Source: Falsiroseomonas sp.
GTDB lineage: Bacteria; Pseudomonadota; Alphaproteobacteria; Acetobacterales; Acetobacteraceae
NCBI RefSeq assembly: GCF_030695085.1
Contig: NZ_JAUYTS010000126.1
Location: 1-63,387, forward strand
Length of the DNA stretch: 63,387 nucleotides
Direction of reading: 5' to 3'
Shown here: positions 17,297 to 25,593 of the stretch, piece by piece
How the letters are laid out: each line of letters opens with the position of its first letter
How positions within the stretch are numbered: position 1 is the first letter of the stretch
Notes under the pieces: model-generated
Told to the model about the DNA's origin: nothing
The model's database searches: none
The model's input: only the letters and a program-made list of their open reading frames with translations
Position numbers and translations under genes: made by a program

Positions 17297-19431
17297 GTCG
17301 GTTCAATGGCCTTGGCGATGTTCTCGGGCGTGAATGGCCAGTGGCGGAGCCGGATGTCCAGGGCATCCGCAATCGCATTGGCGATGGCGCCGATCACCGG
17401 CCCCATGCTGCATTCGCCCGCCCCCAGCGGCGGTGCCTCCGGCCGCGCCACCAGCGTGGCCTCCACCTGCGGCACCTCGGAGAAGCGCAGGATCGGGTAG
17501 TCCTCCCAGCTCCCGGCGAGGACGTTGCGCGCATCGTGGCGCACCTGCTCCAGCAGGCACAGCGAGGTGGCCTGGATGGCGCCGCCCTCGATCTGGTTCA
17601 GCGTGCCGTCGGGGTTGATCACCTCCCCCACATCGGCGGCGAGCCACAGGCGGCGGCAGAACACCCGCTCCGCCGCCTCGATCTCCGCCACCGCCGCGCA
17701 CCAGGCGCCGGTGCCCTTGTAGCGGGCGACGGCGAGGCCGAGGCCGAAACCTTCCCGCTTCACGCGGCCGGACCAGTTCGCCATCTCCGCGGCGCGGGTC
17801 AGCACGTCCCGCGCGCGGGCATCCTCCATCTGGCGCAGCCGGTAGGCCAGCGGATCGGCGCCGGCCTTGGCCGCCATCTCGTCCATCACGCTCTCGATCG
17901 CCCAGACATTCGCCAGCGCACCGAGGCCGCGCAGCGCGCTGGTGCGGACGGGCATTTCGGCCAGATGCGTCATGCCGACATGCAGCGCCGGAATCGCGTA
18001 GCCCGGCACCGCATTGCGCTGCGCACCGCCGCCACCGGCCAAGGGCGGGTTGATGGCGTTGGGCACGGCGAAAGGTTCGGCCAGGATCGAGGCCGCGAGC
18101 AGCGTCGGCAGCGCGCCGCGCCCCGGCCGGCCGGAATGGCCGTTGGAGGTGACATGCTGGGTCCAGCGCAGCAGCGTGCCCTCGGCATCCGCCTCTGCCG
18201 CCACATCCACCAGCATGGCGGGGGAGACGGGGCCCCAGCCGAGTTCCTCCGCCCGGCTCCACAGCACGCGCACCGGCACACCGGGATGGGCACGGGCCAG
18301 CAGGGCTGCTTCCAGCGCCACGTCATCGGCGCCGTTATGGCCGTAGCAGCCGGCGCCCTCGACGTGCTGGATATGGAAGGCCTCGGCCGGCAGGTGCATC
18401 GCCTTCACCAGATCGGCGCGCAGATTGTAGATGCCCTGGCTGTGGCTCCAGATCCGCATCCGTGCGCCATCCCACTGCGCCAGGGCACAGCAGGTGCCGA
18501 TCGAGGCGTGGGTGACGAAGGGTCGGAAGAATCGGCCTGAGACGCGATGCGCCGGTTCGGGCGTTTCGGCGACGCGGTCCAGCACGGTGCTGGCCTCGCC
18601 GGGCGCCCCGGCCAGCCAGGATTCGGTGTGGTCCGGCAGCGTGTCCCGCACCGCCCATTCGGCGCGCGCGGCCACCCGCAGGGCGGCGGCCTCCGCCTCA
18701 TGTTCCTCTGGCGCCAGCACGGCCAGGAAGCTGCCGTCGCGATGGATGGTGGCACCATTGGGCAGCGCGCCGTCGCGCAGGGAGACCAGCTTCGCCCCAC
18801 GCGCTGCCGGCCGCACCATGCGGGCGTGCAGCATGCCGGGCAGGCGCAGATCCTGAATGAAGCGCGGCGCCCCAAAGACCTTCTCCGGCAGGTCGAGCCG
18901 TGCCGCGGAGGTGCCGGTGACCCGGCGCTGATCCGCGCGCTTCGGCGTCGCATCCGGCGTCGCTTCCACCGCCAGCAGCGCGGCCTCCGCCAGCGACCAG
19001 TAGCTGCCGAGCACACGCCCATCCGGCGCCACGAAATCACCGTCCCGCACCACGATGTCCTCGCGCGACACACCGCTGCGCTGCGCGATGACACCAACGA
19101 AAATGCCGCGCGCCTCGGCGCAGGCGTGGCGGATCGCCATGCCGGATTCCTGCACGGAGAGGCTGCCGCTGGTCACCGCCTCATCCGGGCTGGTCGGCGT
19201 GGCCGCCGCCTGCACGCGGATGCGGGGCAGCGCCACATCCAGCTCCTCCGCCGCGATCTGGGCGAGCGCGGTCAGGATGCCCTGCCCCAGCTCCACCTTG
19301 CCCGGCGTCAGCACCACCGCGCCCTCGGGCAGCATCCGCAGCCATTGGTCGAGCCGCCGGTTCACCTGGAGACTGCCGGGCAGCTTCGGCCGGCCGTCGG
19401 CGGGCTGCGGCCCAAGAAATGCCAGGTTCAT
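17284..19431 (-). CDS. Molybdopterin-binding subunit of xanthine dehydrogenase-family hydroxylase
   Basis: The 715-residue large subunit hydroxylates carbon next to nitrogen, or aldehydes, using molybdopterin cofactor. It shows GKVELGQGILTALAQIAAEELDV near residue 45, VGVIAQRSGVSREDI, and GCYGHNGADDVALEAALLAR near residue 365. The C-terminal GAGECSMGPVIGAIANAIADAL holds the conserved catalytic glutamate (GxGE). It pairs with a 2Fe-2S subunit directly upstream (ATGA overlap). No FAD subunit is present, the arrangement of isoquinoline 1-oxidoreductase-type (IorAB) enzymes. There is no signal peptide. The substrate is unknown. Confidence 0.9.
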   Translation of the reverse strand: MNLAFLGPQPADGRPKLPGSLQVNRRLDQWLRMLPEGAVVLTPGKVELGQGILTALAQIAAEELDVALPRIRVQAAATPTSPDEAVTSGSLSVQESGMAIRHACAEARGIFVGVIAQRSGVSREDIVVRDGDFVAPDGRVLGSYWSLAEAALLAVEATPDATPKRADQRRVTGTSAARLDLPEKVFGAPRFIQDLRLPGMLHARMVRPAARGAKLVSLRDGALPNGATIHRDGSFLAVLAPEEHEAEAAALRVAARAEWAVRDTLPDHTESWLAGAPGEASTVLDRVAETPEPAHRVSGRFFRPFVTHASIGTCCALAQWDGARMRIWSHSQGIYNLRADLVKAMHLPAEAFHIQHVEGAGCYGHNGADDVALEAALLARAHPGVPVRVLWSRAEELGWGPVSPAMLVDVAAEADAEGTLLRWTQHVTSNGHSGRPGRGALPTLLAASILAEPFAVPNAINPPLAGGGGAQRNAVPGYAIPALHVGMTHLAEMPVRTSALRGLGALANVWAIESVMDEMAAKAGADPLAYRLRQMEDARARDVLTRAAEMANWSGRVKREGFGLGLAVARYKGTGAWCAAVAEIEAAERVFCRRLWLAADVGEVINPDGTLNQIEGGAIQATSLCLLEQVRHDARNVLAGSWEDYPILRFSEVPQVEATLVARPEAPPLGAGECSMGPVIGAIANAIADALDIRLRHWPFTPENIAKAIEPTCPN

Positions 19432-19922
19432 GGCGTGGCCCCCCTGGGCGCGGCCTCCATGGGGGCCATCTCCTCCGCCGCCCGCAGGATGGCGCGCAGG
19501 ATGCGGTTGTGGCTGCCGCAGCGGCAGAGATGCGGCTCCAGCGCCGCCCGCACCTGGTCCTCGCTCGGCCGCGGCGTTTCGCGCAGCAAGGCCACGGCGC
19601 GGATCTGGATGCCGGAGAGGCAGAAGCCGCATTGCCCCGCCTGCAATTCCAGCAGCGCCCGCTGCACCGGATGCGGGGAGTCTGGCGTGCCCAGCCCCTC
19701 CACGGTGGTCACCCGCCGCCCCGCCACCGCCGAGACCGGCAGCGTGCAGGCAAACTGAGGATGATCATCCACCAGCACCAGGCAGGCGCCGCATTGCTCC
19801 GCGCCGCAGCCGAACCTTGTGCCGGACAGCCCGAGCGGGCCGCGCAAAGCCGCCAGCAGCGACGCCTCCGGCGCGATCGGCGCGGCCACCGCCGCGCCGT
19901 TCAAATGGAAGCTGGTGCTCAA
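19428..19922 (-). CDS. 2Fe-2S subunit of molybdenum hydroxylase
   Basis: The 164-residue small subunit carries two iron-sulfur clusters that move electrons from the molybdenum centre. The plant-type ferredoxin cluster is in RFGCGAEQCGACLVLVDD (about residues 36-53) with CTLPVSA near residue 59. The second, helical cluster is in QCGFCLSGIQI near residue 96 and LCRCGSHNRILRAI near residue 132. It overlaps both the Bug gene before it and the large subunit after it by 4 nt, so all three are translated as a block. Confidence 0.94.
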   Translation of the reverse strand: MSTSFHLNGAAVAAPIAPEASLLAALRGPLGLSGTRFGCGAEQCGACLVLVDDHPQFACTLPVSAVAGRRVTTVEGLGTPDSPHPVQRALLELQAGQCGFCLSGIQIRAVALLRETPRPSEDQVRAALEPHLCRCGSHNRILRAILRAAEEMAPMEAAPRGATP

Positions 19923-20896
19923 GTGGGCGTCATCTTCGCCATGCGGATGAATTCCGCCTGCTTGGTGATGTCGGCGCGCAGATAGGCGTCGAAAGCCTCC
20001 ATCGACATCGCCATGGGCTGCGCGCCGAGCCTGGCCTGCGCTGCCGCCGTCGCCGGCAGCGCCAGGATGCGGTTGACCTCCGCATTGATGCGCTGGCGCA
20101 GTGCCGCGGGCGTCGCCGCGGGTGCCATGAAGCCGAGCCAGATGGAGGCCTCATAGCCCGGCAGCGCTTCCGCCACCGCGGGCAGTTCGGGCATCAGCGG
20201 GCTGCGCTGCGGGCCGGTGGTGGCCAGGCCGCGCACCAGCCCACCCTCGATCTGCGGGCGCATGGTGGGGATGGCGTCGAACATGATCGGCACGGTGCCG
20301 CCGATCACGGCGGTGCGCGCCTCGTTCGATCCGCGGAAGGGCACATGCGTTGCCGTCACGCCGGCCATCGCCAGGAACACCTCGCCCGCCACGTGATAGG
20401 GCGTGCCGGGGCCGGAGGAGGCATAGTCGTACTTACCCGGATTGGCGCGCAGCAGCGCGATCAGTTCCTGGAGGTTGCTGGCCGGAAGCGAGGGATGCAC
20501 CGCCAGCACATGGTGGGCGATGTTGATGGCCGCGACCGGCGCCAAGTCCCGCATCAGCACATAGGGCCGGTTCGGCAGCAGCGTCTCATTGGCCGTATGG
20601 GTGTTGGACATCAGCAGCAGCGTGTGGCCATCGGGCGCCGATTTCGCCACCGCATCGGTGCCGATGGTGGCGCCGGCGCCGGGGCGGTTTTCCACCACGA
20701 AGGGCTGGCCGAAGGCCTGCGACAGTGGCTCCGCCAGGAAGCGCGCCGCGACATCGGCGGACCCGCCAAGGCCGAAGGGCACCACGATCCGCACGGGGCG
20801 GGTGGGCCACGCGGCCTGCGCCCGCACCACGCCTGGCGCGGCGAGCGCGCCGACGGCCGCCCCTGTGGCAGCCAGTACCAGCCTGCGTCCGATCAT
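19919..20896 (-). CDS. Bug-family (TctC) substrate-binding protein, orphan
   Basis: The 325-residue receptor has the signal MIGRRLVLAATGAAVGALAAP, then RPVRIVVPFGLGGSADVAARFL, ENRPGAGATIGTDAVAKSAPDG and the remaining Bug blocks. I chose the ATG at 20896 over one at 20917 because GGGAGG sits at the right distance and the signal peptide starts there. It is coupled to the 2Fe-2S subunit by a 4-nt overlap. Like the other Bug gene in this run it has no tctAB partners nearby. Confidence 0.92.
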   Translation of the reverse strand: MIGRRLVLAATGAAVGALAAPGVVRAQAAWPTRPVRIVVPFGLGGSADVAARFLAEPLSQAFGQPFVVENRPGAGATIGTDAVAKSAPDGHTLLLMSNTHTANETLLPNRPYVLMRDLAPVAAINIAHHVLAVHPSLPASNLQELIALLRANPGKYDYASSGPGTPYHVAGEVFLAMAGVTATHVPFRGSNEARTAVIGGTVPIMFDAIPTMRPQIEGGLVRGLATTGPQRSPLMPELPAVAEALPGYEASIWLGFMAPAATPAALRQRINAEVNRILALPATAAAQARLGAQPMAMSMEAFDAYLRADITKQAEFIRMAKMTPT

Positions 20897-20967
20897 CTTC
20901 CTGTTCCTCCCATGCAATCGATTGGGTGCAAGATCGCCTCACGAGGCGGCGAGGGCAAGGGGTTGGT

Positions 20968-21549
20968 TCAGAACCGTGCCATCCGGCCCCGCACCTGCGC
21001 CAGGAAGGCGGCGCGGCGGCGGTCATCCGCGCGGTTCATGTCGTACAGCGCCTGGTAGCCGATTTCCGCCCGCCCGGCGGTCAGCAGGCGGAAATAGCGG
21101 GTGACGGCCTTGCGCGGCGGGTCACCCGCCAGCATGGCGGTCCAGCGCGGGCGGCCATAGGTGCTGATGCCGGCCACCTTGCGGAGATGCAGCAGGTTGG
21201 GCTTCGCCACCCCATCCTCCAGCCGGAAGGACACGCCGGGCAGCAGCACCCGGTCCATCCAGCCCTTCAGGATGGCCGGCAGGCCGAAGCACCAGGTGGG
21301 GAAGGACAGCACCAGCGCCTCCGCCTGCTCCAGCCGACGGACGTAGTCCTCCACCGGGGCGCGGTTGTCCGGGATGGCGTGGTAGCCACGGCGTTCCTCG
21401 GCCGACAGCACCGGGTTGAAGCCCTCCGCATACAGGTCGCACAGATCCACCACATGGCCGGCCTGGCGCAGGCCCTCGCGGGCGGCGTCGCGGATGGCGG
21501 CGTGGAAGCTCTCGGGCAGCGGGTGGGCATACAGGTACAGCACGCGCAT
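20968..21549 (-). CDS. Flavodoxin-fold NAD(P)H:quinone oxidoreductase family (copy A)
   Basis: The 193-residue product belongs to the NQO1/KefF/MdaB flavodoxin-like family: MRVLYLYAHPLPESFHAAIRD at the N-terminus binds the flavin phosphate, and ALVLSFPTWCFGLPAILKGW near residue 79 is the family signature. Such enzymes do two-electron reduction of quinones or similar acceptors. It overlaps the cupin gene upstream by 1 nt and precedes a Bug gene by 71 nt. It is clearly related to the protein encoded at 22057-22638 (same length, shared DLYAEGFxPVLSAEER). Confidence 0.9.
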   Translation of the reverse strand: MRVLYLYAHPLPESFHAAIRDAAREGLRQAGHVVDLCDLYAEGFNPVLSAEERRGYHAIPDNRAPVEDYVRRLEQAEALVLSFPTWCFGLPAILKGWMDRVLLPGVSFRLEDGVAKPNLLHLRKVAGISTYGRPRWTAMLAGDPPRKAVTRYFRLLTAGRAEIGYQALYDMNRADDRRRAAFLAQVRGRMARF

Positions 21550-21980
21550 CAGGGCGTGCCGGCGATCACGGCGATGTCTTCCGCGGTCAGTTCCACTGGA
21601 ACGCCGCCGCGGATCAGTTCCGCAAAACCCTCATTCGGCGCCATGAAGGTCAGGCAATACAGCTTCTCGGCGGTGTCGTTCACCAGGACATGCTCGACGC
21701 CCGGCCGCAGCACGAAGGCATCGCCAGGGCCGACCGGCATCTCCACCCCGTCGGCATAGGCCTTGCCCGCGCCCTTCAGCACGAAAAAGCATTCCTCCGC
21801 CACCTGGTGCGTGTTGGGCGGGGTGCGGCCGCCCGGCTCGAAAATCTCGATAACCAGGGTGAAGGACACGCCATCCGCCACCGGGTCGAACAGGCAGGCG
21901 AAGTAGTTGCTGTCGCCCGGCGCGATGCGGAAGCCGCGCAGATCGGCGGCGCGCCGGGCGAGGACGGGGGCGGACATCAT
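21549..21980 (-). CDS. Cupin-domain protein
   Basis: A single cupin barrel of 143 residues. The metal-binding-like region PPNTHQVAEECFFVLKGAGKAYADG (from about residue 52) and GPGDAFVLRPGVEHVLVND match cupin motifs 1 and 2, with His and two Glu candidates for metal. Starts at 21989, 21980 and 21977 are all possible; 21980 fits the GGAG spacing best. It is the first gene of the minus-strand run, 76 nt from a divergent reductase gene, so a shared divergent promoter is likely. The reaction cannot be predicted. Confidence 0.82.
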   Translation of the reverse strand: MMSAPVLARRAADLRGFRIAPGDSNYFACLFDPVADGVSFTLVIEIFEPGGRTPPNTHQVAEECFFVLKGAGKAYADGVEMPVGPGDAFVLRPGVEHVLVNDTAEKLYCLTFMAPNEGFAELIRGGVPVELTAEDIAVIAGTP

Positions 21981-22056
21981 CGGCGGCATATCTCCGTTGC
22001 GGTATCGGCCCGGAGCGTTGCATGAGGCGTGCCAGTCCCACAAAGGCCCCTCCGCC

Positions 22057-22638
22057 ATGCGCGTGCTGATGATCCATTGCCACCCCCGCGCGGACAGCTT
22101 CTCCGCCGCCCTGCGCGATGCCGCCCGCCGCGCGCTGGAATCGCGCGGCCATGTGGTGGAACTGCGCGATTTATACGCGGAGGGCTTCGACCCCGTGCTG
22201 TCCGCCGAGGAACGCGGCCGCTACCACGAACTGCCCGCGAATCTGGCCGGCATCGAGGACCATGTCGAAAGCCTGCGCCGGGCCGATGCGCTGCTGCTGG
22301 TCTATCCAACCTGGTGGTACGGCATGCCCGCCATGCTGAAGGGCTGGTTCGACCGCATCTGGGCGCCGGGCGTGGCCTTCCAACTCGGCGAGGGCGCTAT
22401 CACGCCGCTGCTGACCAACATCCAGCGCATCGGCGTGGTCACCACCTATGGCTCGCCCAACTGGCTGCTGTGGTATATTGGCCGCATCGACCGCAAGCTG
22501 CTGAACCGCGGCATCCGCCGGCTCTGTGCCCGCAACTGCCGCACGGATTGGTACACCCTGACCCGCATGGACCATCGCAGCCGCCCGGAATGCGCGGCCT
22601 TTGTCGCGCGGGTTGAGAAGGCGCTGGCGGGCTGGTAG
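22057..22638 (+). CDS. Flavodoxin-fold NAD(P)H:quinone oxidoreductase family (copy B)
   Basis: The 193-residue paralogue of the protein at 20968-21549 opens MRVLMIHCHPRADSFSAALRD and contains LLLVYPTWWYGMPAMLKGWFDR near residue 80, both typical of flavodoxin-fold NAD(P)H oxidoreductases. The two copies point away from each other with a cupin gene between them, so they are an inverted pair. The ATG at 22057 matches the N-terminus of the family. The amidase gene follows 62 nt later on the same strand. Confidence 0.9.
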   Translation: MRVLMIHCHPRADSFSAALRDAARRALESRGHVVELRDLYAEGFDPVLSAEERGRYHELPANLAGIEDHVESLRRADALLLVYPTWWYGMPAMLKGWFDRIWAPGVAFQLGEGAITPLLTNIQRIGVVTTYGSPNWLLWYIGRIDRKLLNRGIRRLCARNCRTDWYTLTRMDHRSRPECAAFVARVEKALAGW

Positions 22639-22700
22639 CGCATCCGCTTTCACATCCGGCGGCAGGCTGTTACGCCCGCCGGATGAGGCAGGAGCAGGCG

Positions 22701-23927
22701 ATGCAGGTCAGCGAGCAGCGGCAATGGGACCGGCTGATGCAGATGGCGCAACTCGGCGCCATTCCGGGCGATGGCGTGAACCGCGCGGCGCTGACCGACC
22801 TGGACCAGCAGTCCCGGCGACTGCTGCTGTCCTGGGCGCAGCCGCTCGGCCTTGCCCCATCCGTCGATGCGCTGGGCAATCTGTTCCTGCGGCATGAGGG
22901 CACGGACCCCTCCCTGCCCGCGGTGCTGGCCGGCAGCCACATGGATAGCCAGCCGAAGGGCGGCCGCTTCGACGGCATCTGGGGCGTGCTGGCGGCGCTG
23001 GAGGCGGTGCAGGCGATCCGTGAGGCGGGCATCACCACCAAGCGCGCCATCGAAATTGTCGCCTGGACCAATGAGGAAGGCGGCCGCTTCGCCCCCGGCT
23101 GCATGGGCAGCATGGCTTTTTCCGGGTTTCGCCCGCCGAACACCTGGGACGATGTAAGGGACAGGGACGGGCTGCGCTTCGGTGACGAACTGGCCCGGCT
23201 GCTGGCGGCGGAGGCCGGTATTCCGCGCCGCCCGCTCGGCTACACCCCCTTCGCCTATATCGAACCGCATATCGAGCAGGGCCCGCTGCTGGAGGCGGAG
23301 GGGCTGGATATCGGCGTCGTCACCGGCATCCAGGGCAGCCGCTGGTTCCTGGTGGAGATCGCCGGCAAGACCGACCATGCCGGCACCGCGCCCCTGTCGC
23401 TGCGCCAGGACGCCGTGCAGGACATGGTGCGCGCCATTTCCGCGCTGAACGCGCTGACCAGCGACCCTGACGACGTGCTGCGCTTTACCGTTGGTCGGGT
23501 CGAGGTATTTCCGAATTCCTCCAACACGGTCGCCGACCTGGCGCGTTTCAGCATCGACCTGCGCCACCCGGAAGCGGCGGTGCTGACGGCGCGCGGCGAT
23601 GCCATTGCCGCCACCATCCACGCCGCCATGGCGAAGTGCCGCGCCACGGTGACGGAAACCTTCAACGCCCTGCCCGCCCGCTTCGACCCCATGGTGCAGG
23701 ATTCGATCGAGGCGTCGGCGCGCGCCCTTGGACTCGGCGTGAAGCGGATGCCCTCCGGCGCCTTCCACGACGCGCAATTCCTGGTGCCGGTCTGCCCGAG
23801 CGGGATGATCTTCATCCCCTCCCGCGGCGGGATCAGCCATCATCCGGCGGAATATTCCACGCCGTCGCAGGTTGCCGCCGGGGCGGCGGTGCTGGCGGGG
23901 GTGCTGGTGGATCTCGCCGCGCGCTGA
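22701..23927 (+). CDS. Zn-dependent hydantoinase/carbamoylase-family amidase
   Basis: M20-type metal hydrolases of this group cleave N-carbamoyl amino acids, ureidoglycolate-like compounds or other amides. The 408-residue product has all metal motifs: AGSHMDSQPKGGRFDGIWG (His and Asp, about residues 74-92), TNEEGGRFAPGCMGS (Glu pair), TDHAGTAPL near residue 227, and PSGAFHDAQFLVPVCP near the C-terminus with the last His. The start at 22701 has AGGAG 6 nt upstream and is preferred over 22683. Its closeness to the molybdenum hydroxylase suggests amide or ring-fragment hydrolysis in the same pathway. Confidence 0.92.
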   Translation: MQVSEQRQWDRLMQMAQLGAIPGDGVNRAALTDLDQQSRRLLLSWAQPLGLAPSVDALGNLFLRHEGTDPSLPAVLAGSHMDSQPKGGRFDGIWGVLAALEAVQAIREAGITTKRAIEIVAWTNEEGGRFAPGCMGSMAFSGFRPPNTWDDVRDRDGLRFGDELARLLAAEAGIPRRPLGYTPFAYIEPHIEQGPLLEAEGLDIGVVTGIQGSRWFLVEIAGKTDHAGTAPLSLRQDAVQDMVRAISALNALTSDPDDVLRFTVGRVEVFPNSSNTVADLARFSIDLRHPEAAVLTARGDAIAATIHAAMAKCRATVTETFNALPARFDPMVQDSIEASARALGLGVKRMPSGAFHDAQFLVPVCPSGMIFIPSRGGISHHPAEYSTPSQVAAGAAVLAGVLVDLAAR

Positions 23928-24089
23928 ACGTATCGGCCAGCGCAACGAAGCCGCGCTGCCCAACCCGCGCCACGTTCCGCGTGCTAAACATGTGTTGAAC
24001 AGTGACCGTGCGACCTGTTGCCCGGCCAGGGGTTGTCGTTGCGTGGCCAGCTTCGAGGCCGCGAATGCGGCCGGAGAGACGACAGAGAG

Positions 24090-25529
24090 ATGCCTTTCCC
24101 AGAGATCGACTGGTCGGGGACCCCGCTGGGCCCGAGGGAGGACTGGCCCCCGGCCCTGGCCGCCGTCTACCGCCTGATGATGCATTCGCGTCAGCCGATG
24201 TTCCTCGCCTGGGGCGAGGAGCTGACCTTTCTGTACAACCAGCCCTACGCCACCATCCTCGGCCCGCGCCACCCGGCTGCCTTCGCCCGGCCCTTCGAAC
24301 AGGTGTGGTCCGATATCTGGCCGGACATCAAGCCGCTGGTCGACCGCGCCCTGGCCGGCGAATCAACCTGGCGCGAGAACATGCACCTGGTGATGACCCG
24401 CCACGGCTACCCCGAGGACACCTGGTACACCTTCTCCTACAGCCCGTTGCATGATGATGACGGCCGGATCGTCGGCATGTTTTGCAGCGCGATCGAAACC
24501 ACCGGCCAAGTGCTGGCCGAACAGGCCCTGCGGGAGAATGAGGGGCGCTTCCGCGCCCTGCTGGACGCGACGCCGGCCATGATGTGGGTGACCGACCGCA
24601 ACGGCGACTGCACCCATCTCAACCAGAGCTGGTACGCCTTCACCGGCCAGACCCCGGCCACCGGCCTTGGCCATGGCTGGCTGGATGCCGTGCATCCGGC
24701 GGACCGGCCAGCGGCGGAGCGGAAATTCGAGGACGCGACCCGCACCAAGTCGCCGCTGCGCCTGGACTACCGGCTGCGCCATGCGGACGGGACCTGGCGC
24801 TACGCGATTGATGCAGCGCAGCCACGGCTGGCGGAAGACGGCACTTATCTTGGCCATGTCGGTTCCGTGCTCGACATCACCGACCGGCGGCAGGCGGAGG
24901 AACGCCAGACCCTGCTGGCGCGGGAGGTGGACCACCGCGCCAAGAACGTGCTGGCCGTGGTGCAGGCGATGATCCGCATGACCCAGGCCGATGACGTGGA
25001 CAGCTACGCCCTGGCCCTGCAGGGCCGCGTGGCCGCACTCGCCCGCGCACACACGCTGCTGGCGGCCGATCGCTGGGCGGCCGCCGATCTCGGCGCGCTG
25101 CTGGCCGGCGAGCTGACCGCCTTCCTGGGCGAGGAACGGGCGGTTCGGGTGGTCCTGACGGGTCCGACCGTGGCGCTGCCGCCCGGCACGGCGCAACCGC
25201 TGACCATGATCGTGCATGAACTGGCGACCAACGCCTTCAAGCACGGCGCGCTTTCGGCGCAGACGGGGCGGCTGGAAGTGTGCTGGTCCGTGCAGGACGG
25301 GCGGTTGCGCCTGGACTGGACCGAGCGTGGCGGACCGGCGCTGGCCGGTGCCCCGCAGCGCCTCGGCTTCGGCACCAGGGTGCTGGATGGCACGGTGCGG
25401 CGCCAGCTCGGCGGCCGGCTGCAGCTCGACTGGCGGGCCGAGGGCCTGGCCTGCCGGCTGGAGGTGCCGTTGACCCCGAAGGCGGCGGGTGCAGCCGAAC
25501 AGCCGGGCCTGATGTGGGGCACGGGGTAG
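24090..25529 (+). CDS. PAS-domain sensor histidine kinase, HWE family
   Basis: The 479-residue soluble kinase has an N-terminal PAS-like region (about residues 20-150, opening MPFPEIDWSGTPLGPREDWP) and a second PAS/PAC domain (about residues 155-270, with HPADRPAAERKFEDA and GSVLDITDRRQAEE). The phospho-acceptor box REVDHRAKNVLAVVQAM lies near residue 280. The HWE-type ATPase domain has HELATNAFKHGAL near residue 378 and the WTE tripeptide in LDWTERGGPAL. There are no membrane segments, so it senses a cytoplasmic cue. No response regulator is adjacent, so it is an orphan kinase. Confidence 0.92.
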   Translation: MPFPEIDWSGTPLGPREDWPPALAAVYRLMMHSRQPMFLAWGEELTFLYNQPYATILGPRHPAAFARPFEQVWSDIWPDIKPLVDRALAGESTWRENMHLVMTRHGYPEDTWYTFSYSPLHDDDGRIVGMFCSAIETTGQVLAEQALRENEGRFRALLDATPAMMWVTDRNGDCTHLNQSWYAFTGQTPATGLGHGWLDAVHPADRPAAERKFEDATRTKSPLRLDYRLRHADGTWRYAIDAAQPRLAEDGTYLGHVGSVLDITDRRQAEERQTLLAREVDHRAKNVLAVVQAMIRMTQADDVDSYALALQGRVAALARAHTLLAADRWAAADLGALLAGELTAFLGEERAVRVVLTGPTVALPPGTAQPLTMIVHELATNAFKHGALSAQTGRLEVCWSVQDGRLRLDWTERGGPALAGAPQRLGFGTRVLDGTVRRQLGGRLQLDWRAEGLACRLEVPLTPKAAGAAEQPGLMWGTG

Positions 25530-25593
25530 CGCCGGGCCTTGCCGGGGCGGCCTGAAGGGCGCAGAAGGCGCCGGCTTCAACTCGGCCAGGCGC

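Noticed and set aside
15647..17500. 617-residue plus-strand open frame opposite the Bug and Pht5-like genes
   Set aside because: His/Arg/Gly/Ala-rich shadow composition and no motif; the minus-strand genes have ribosome sites and family blocks.
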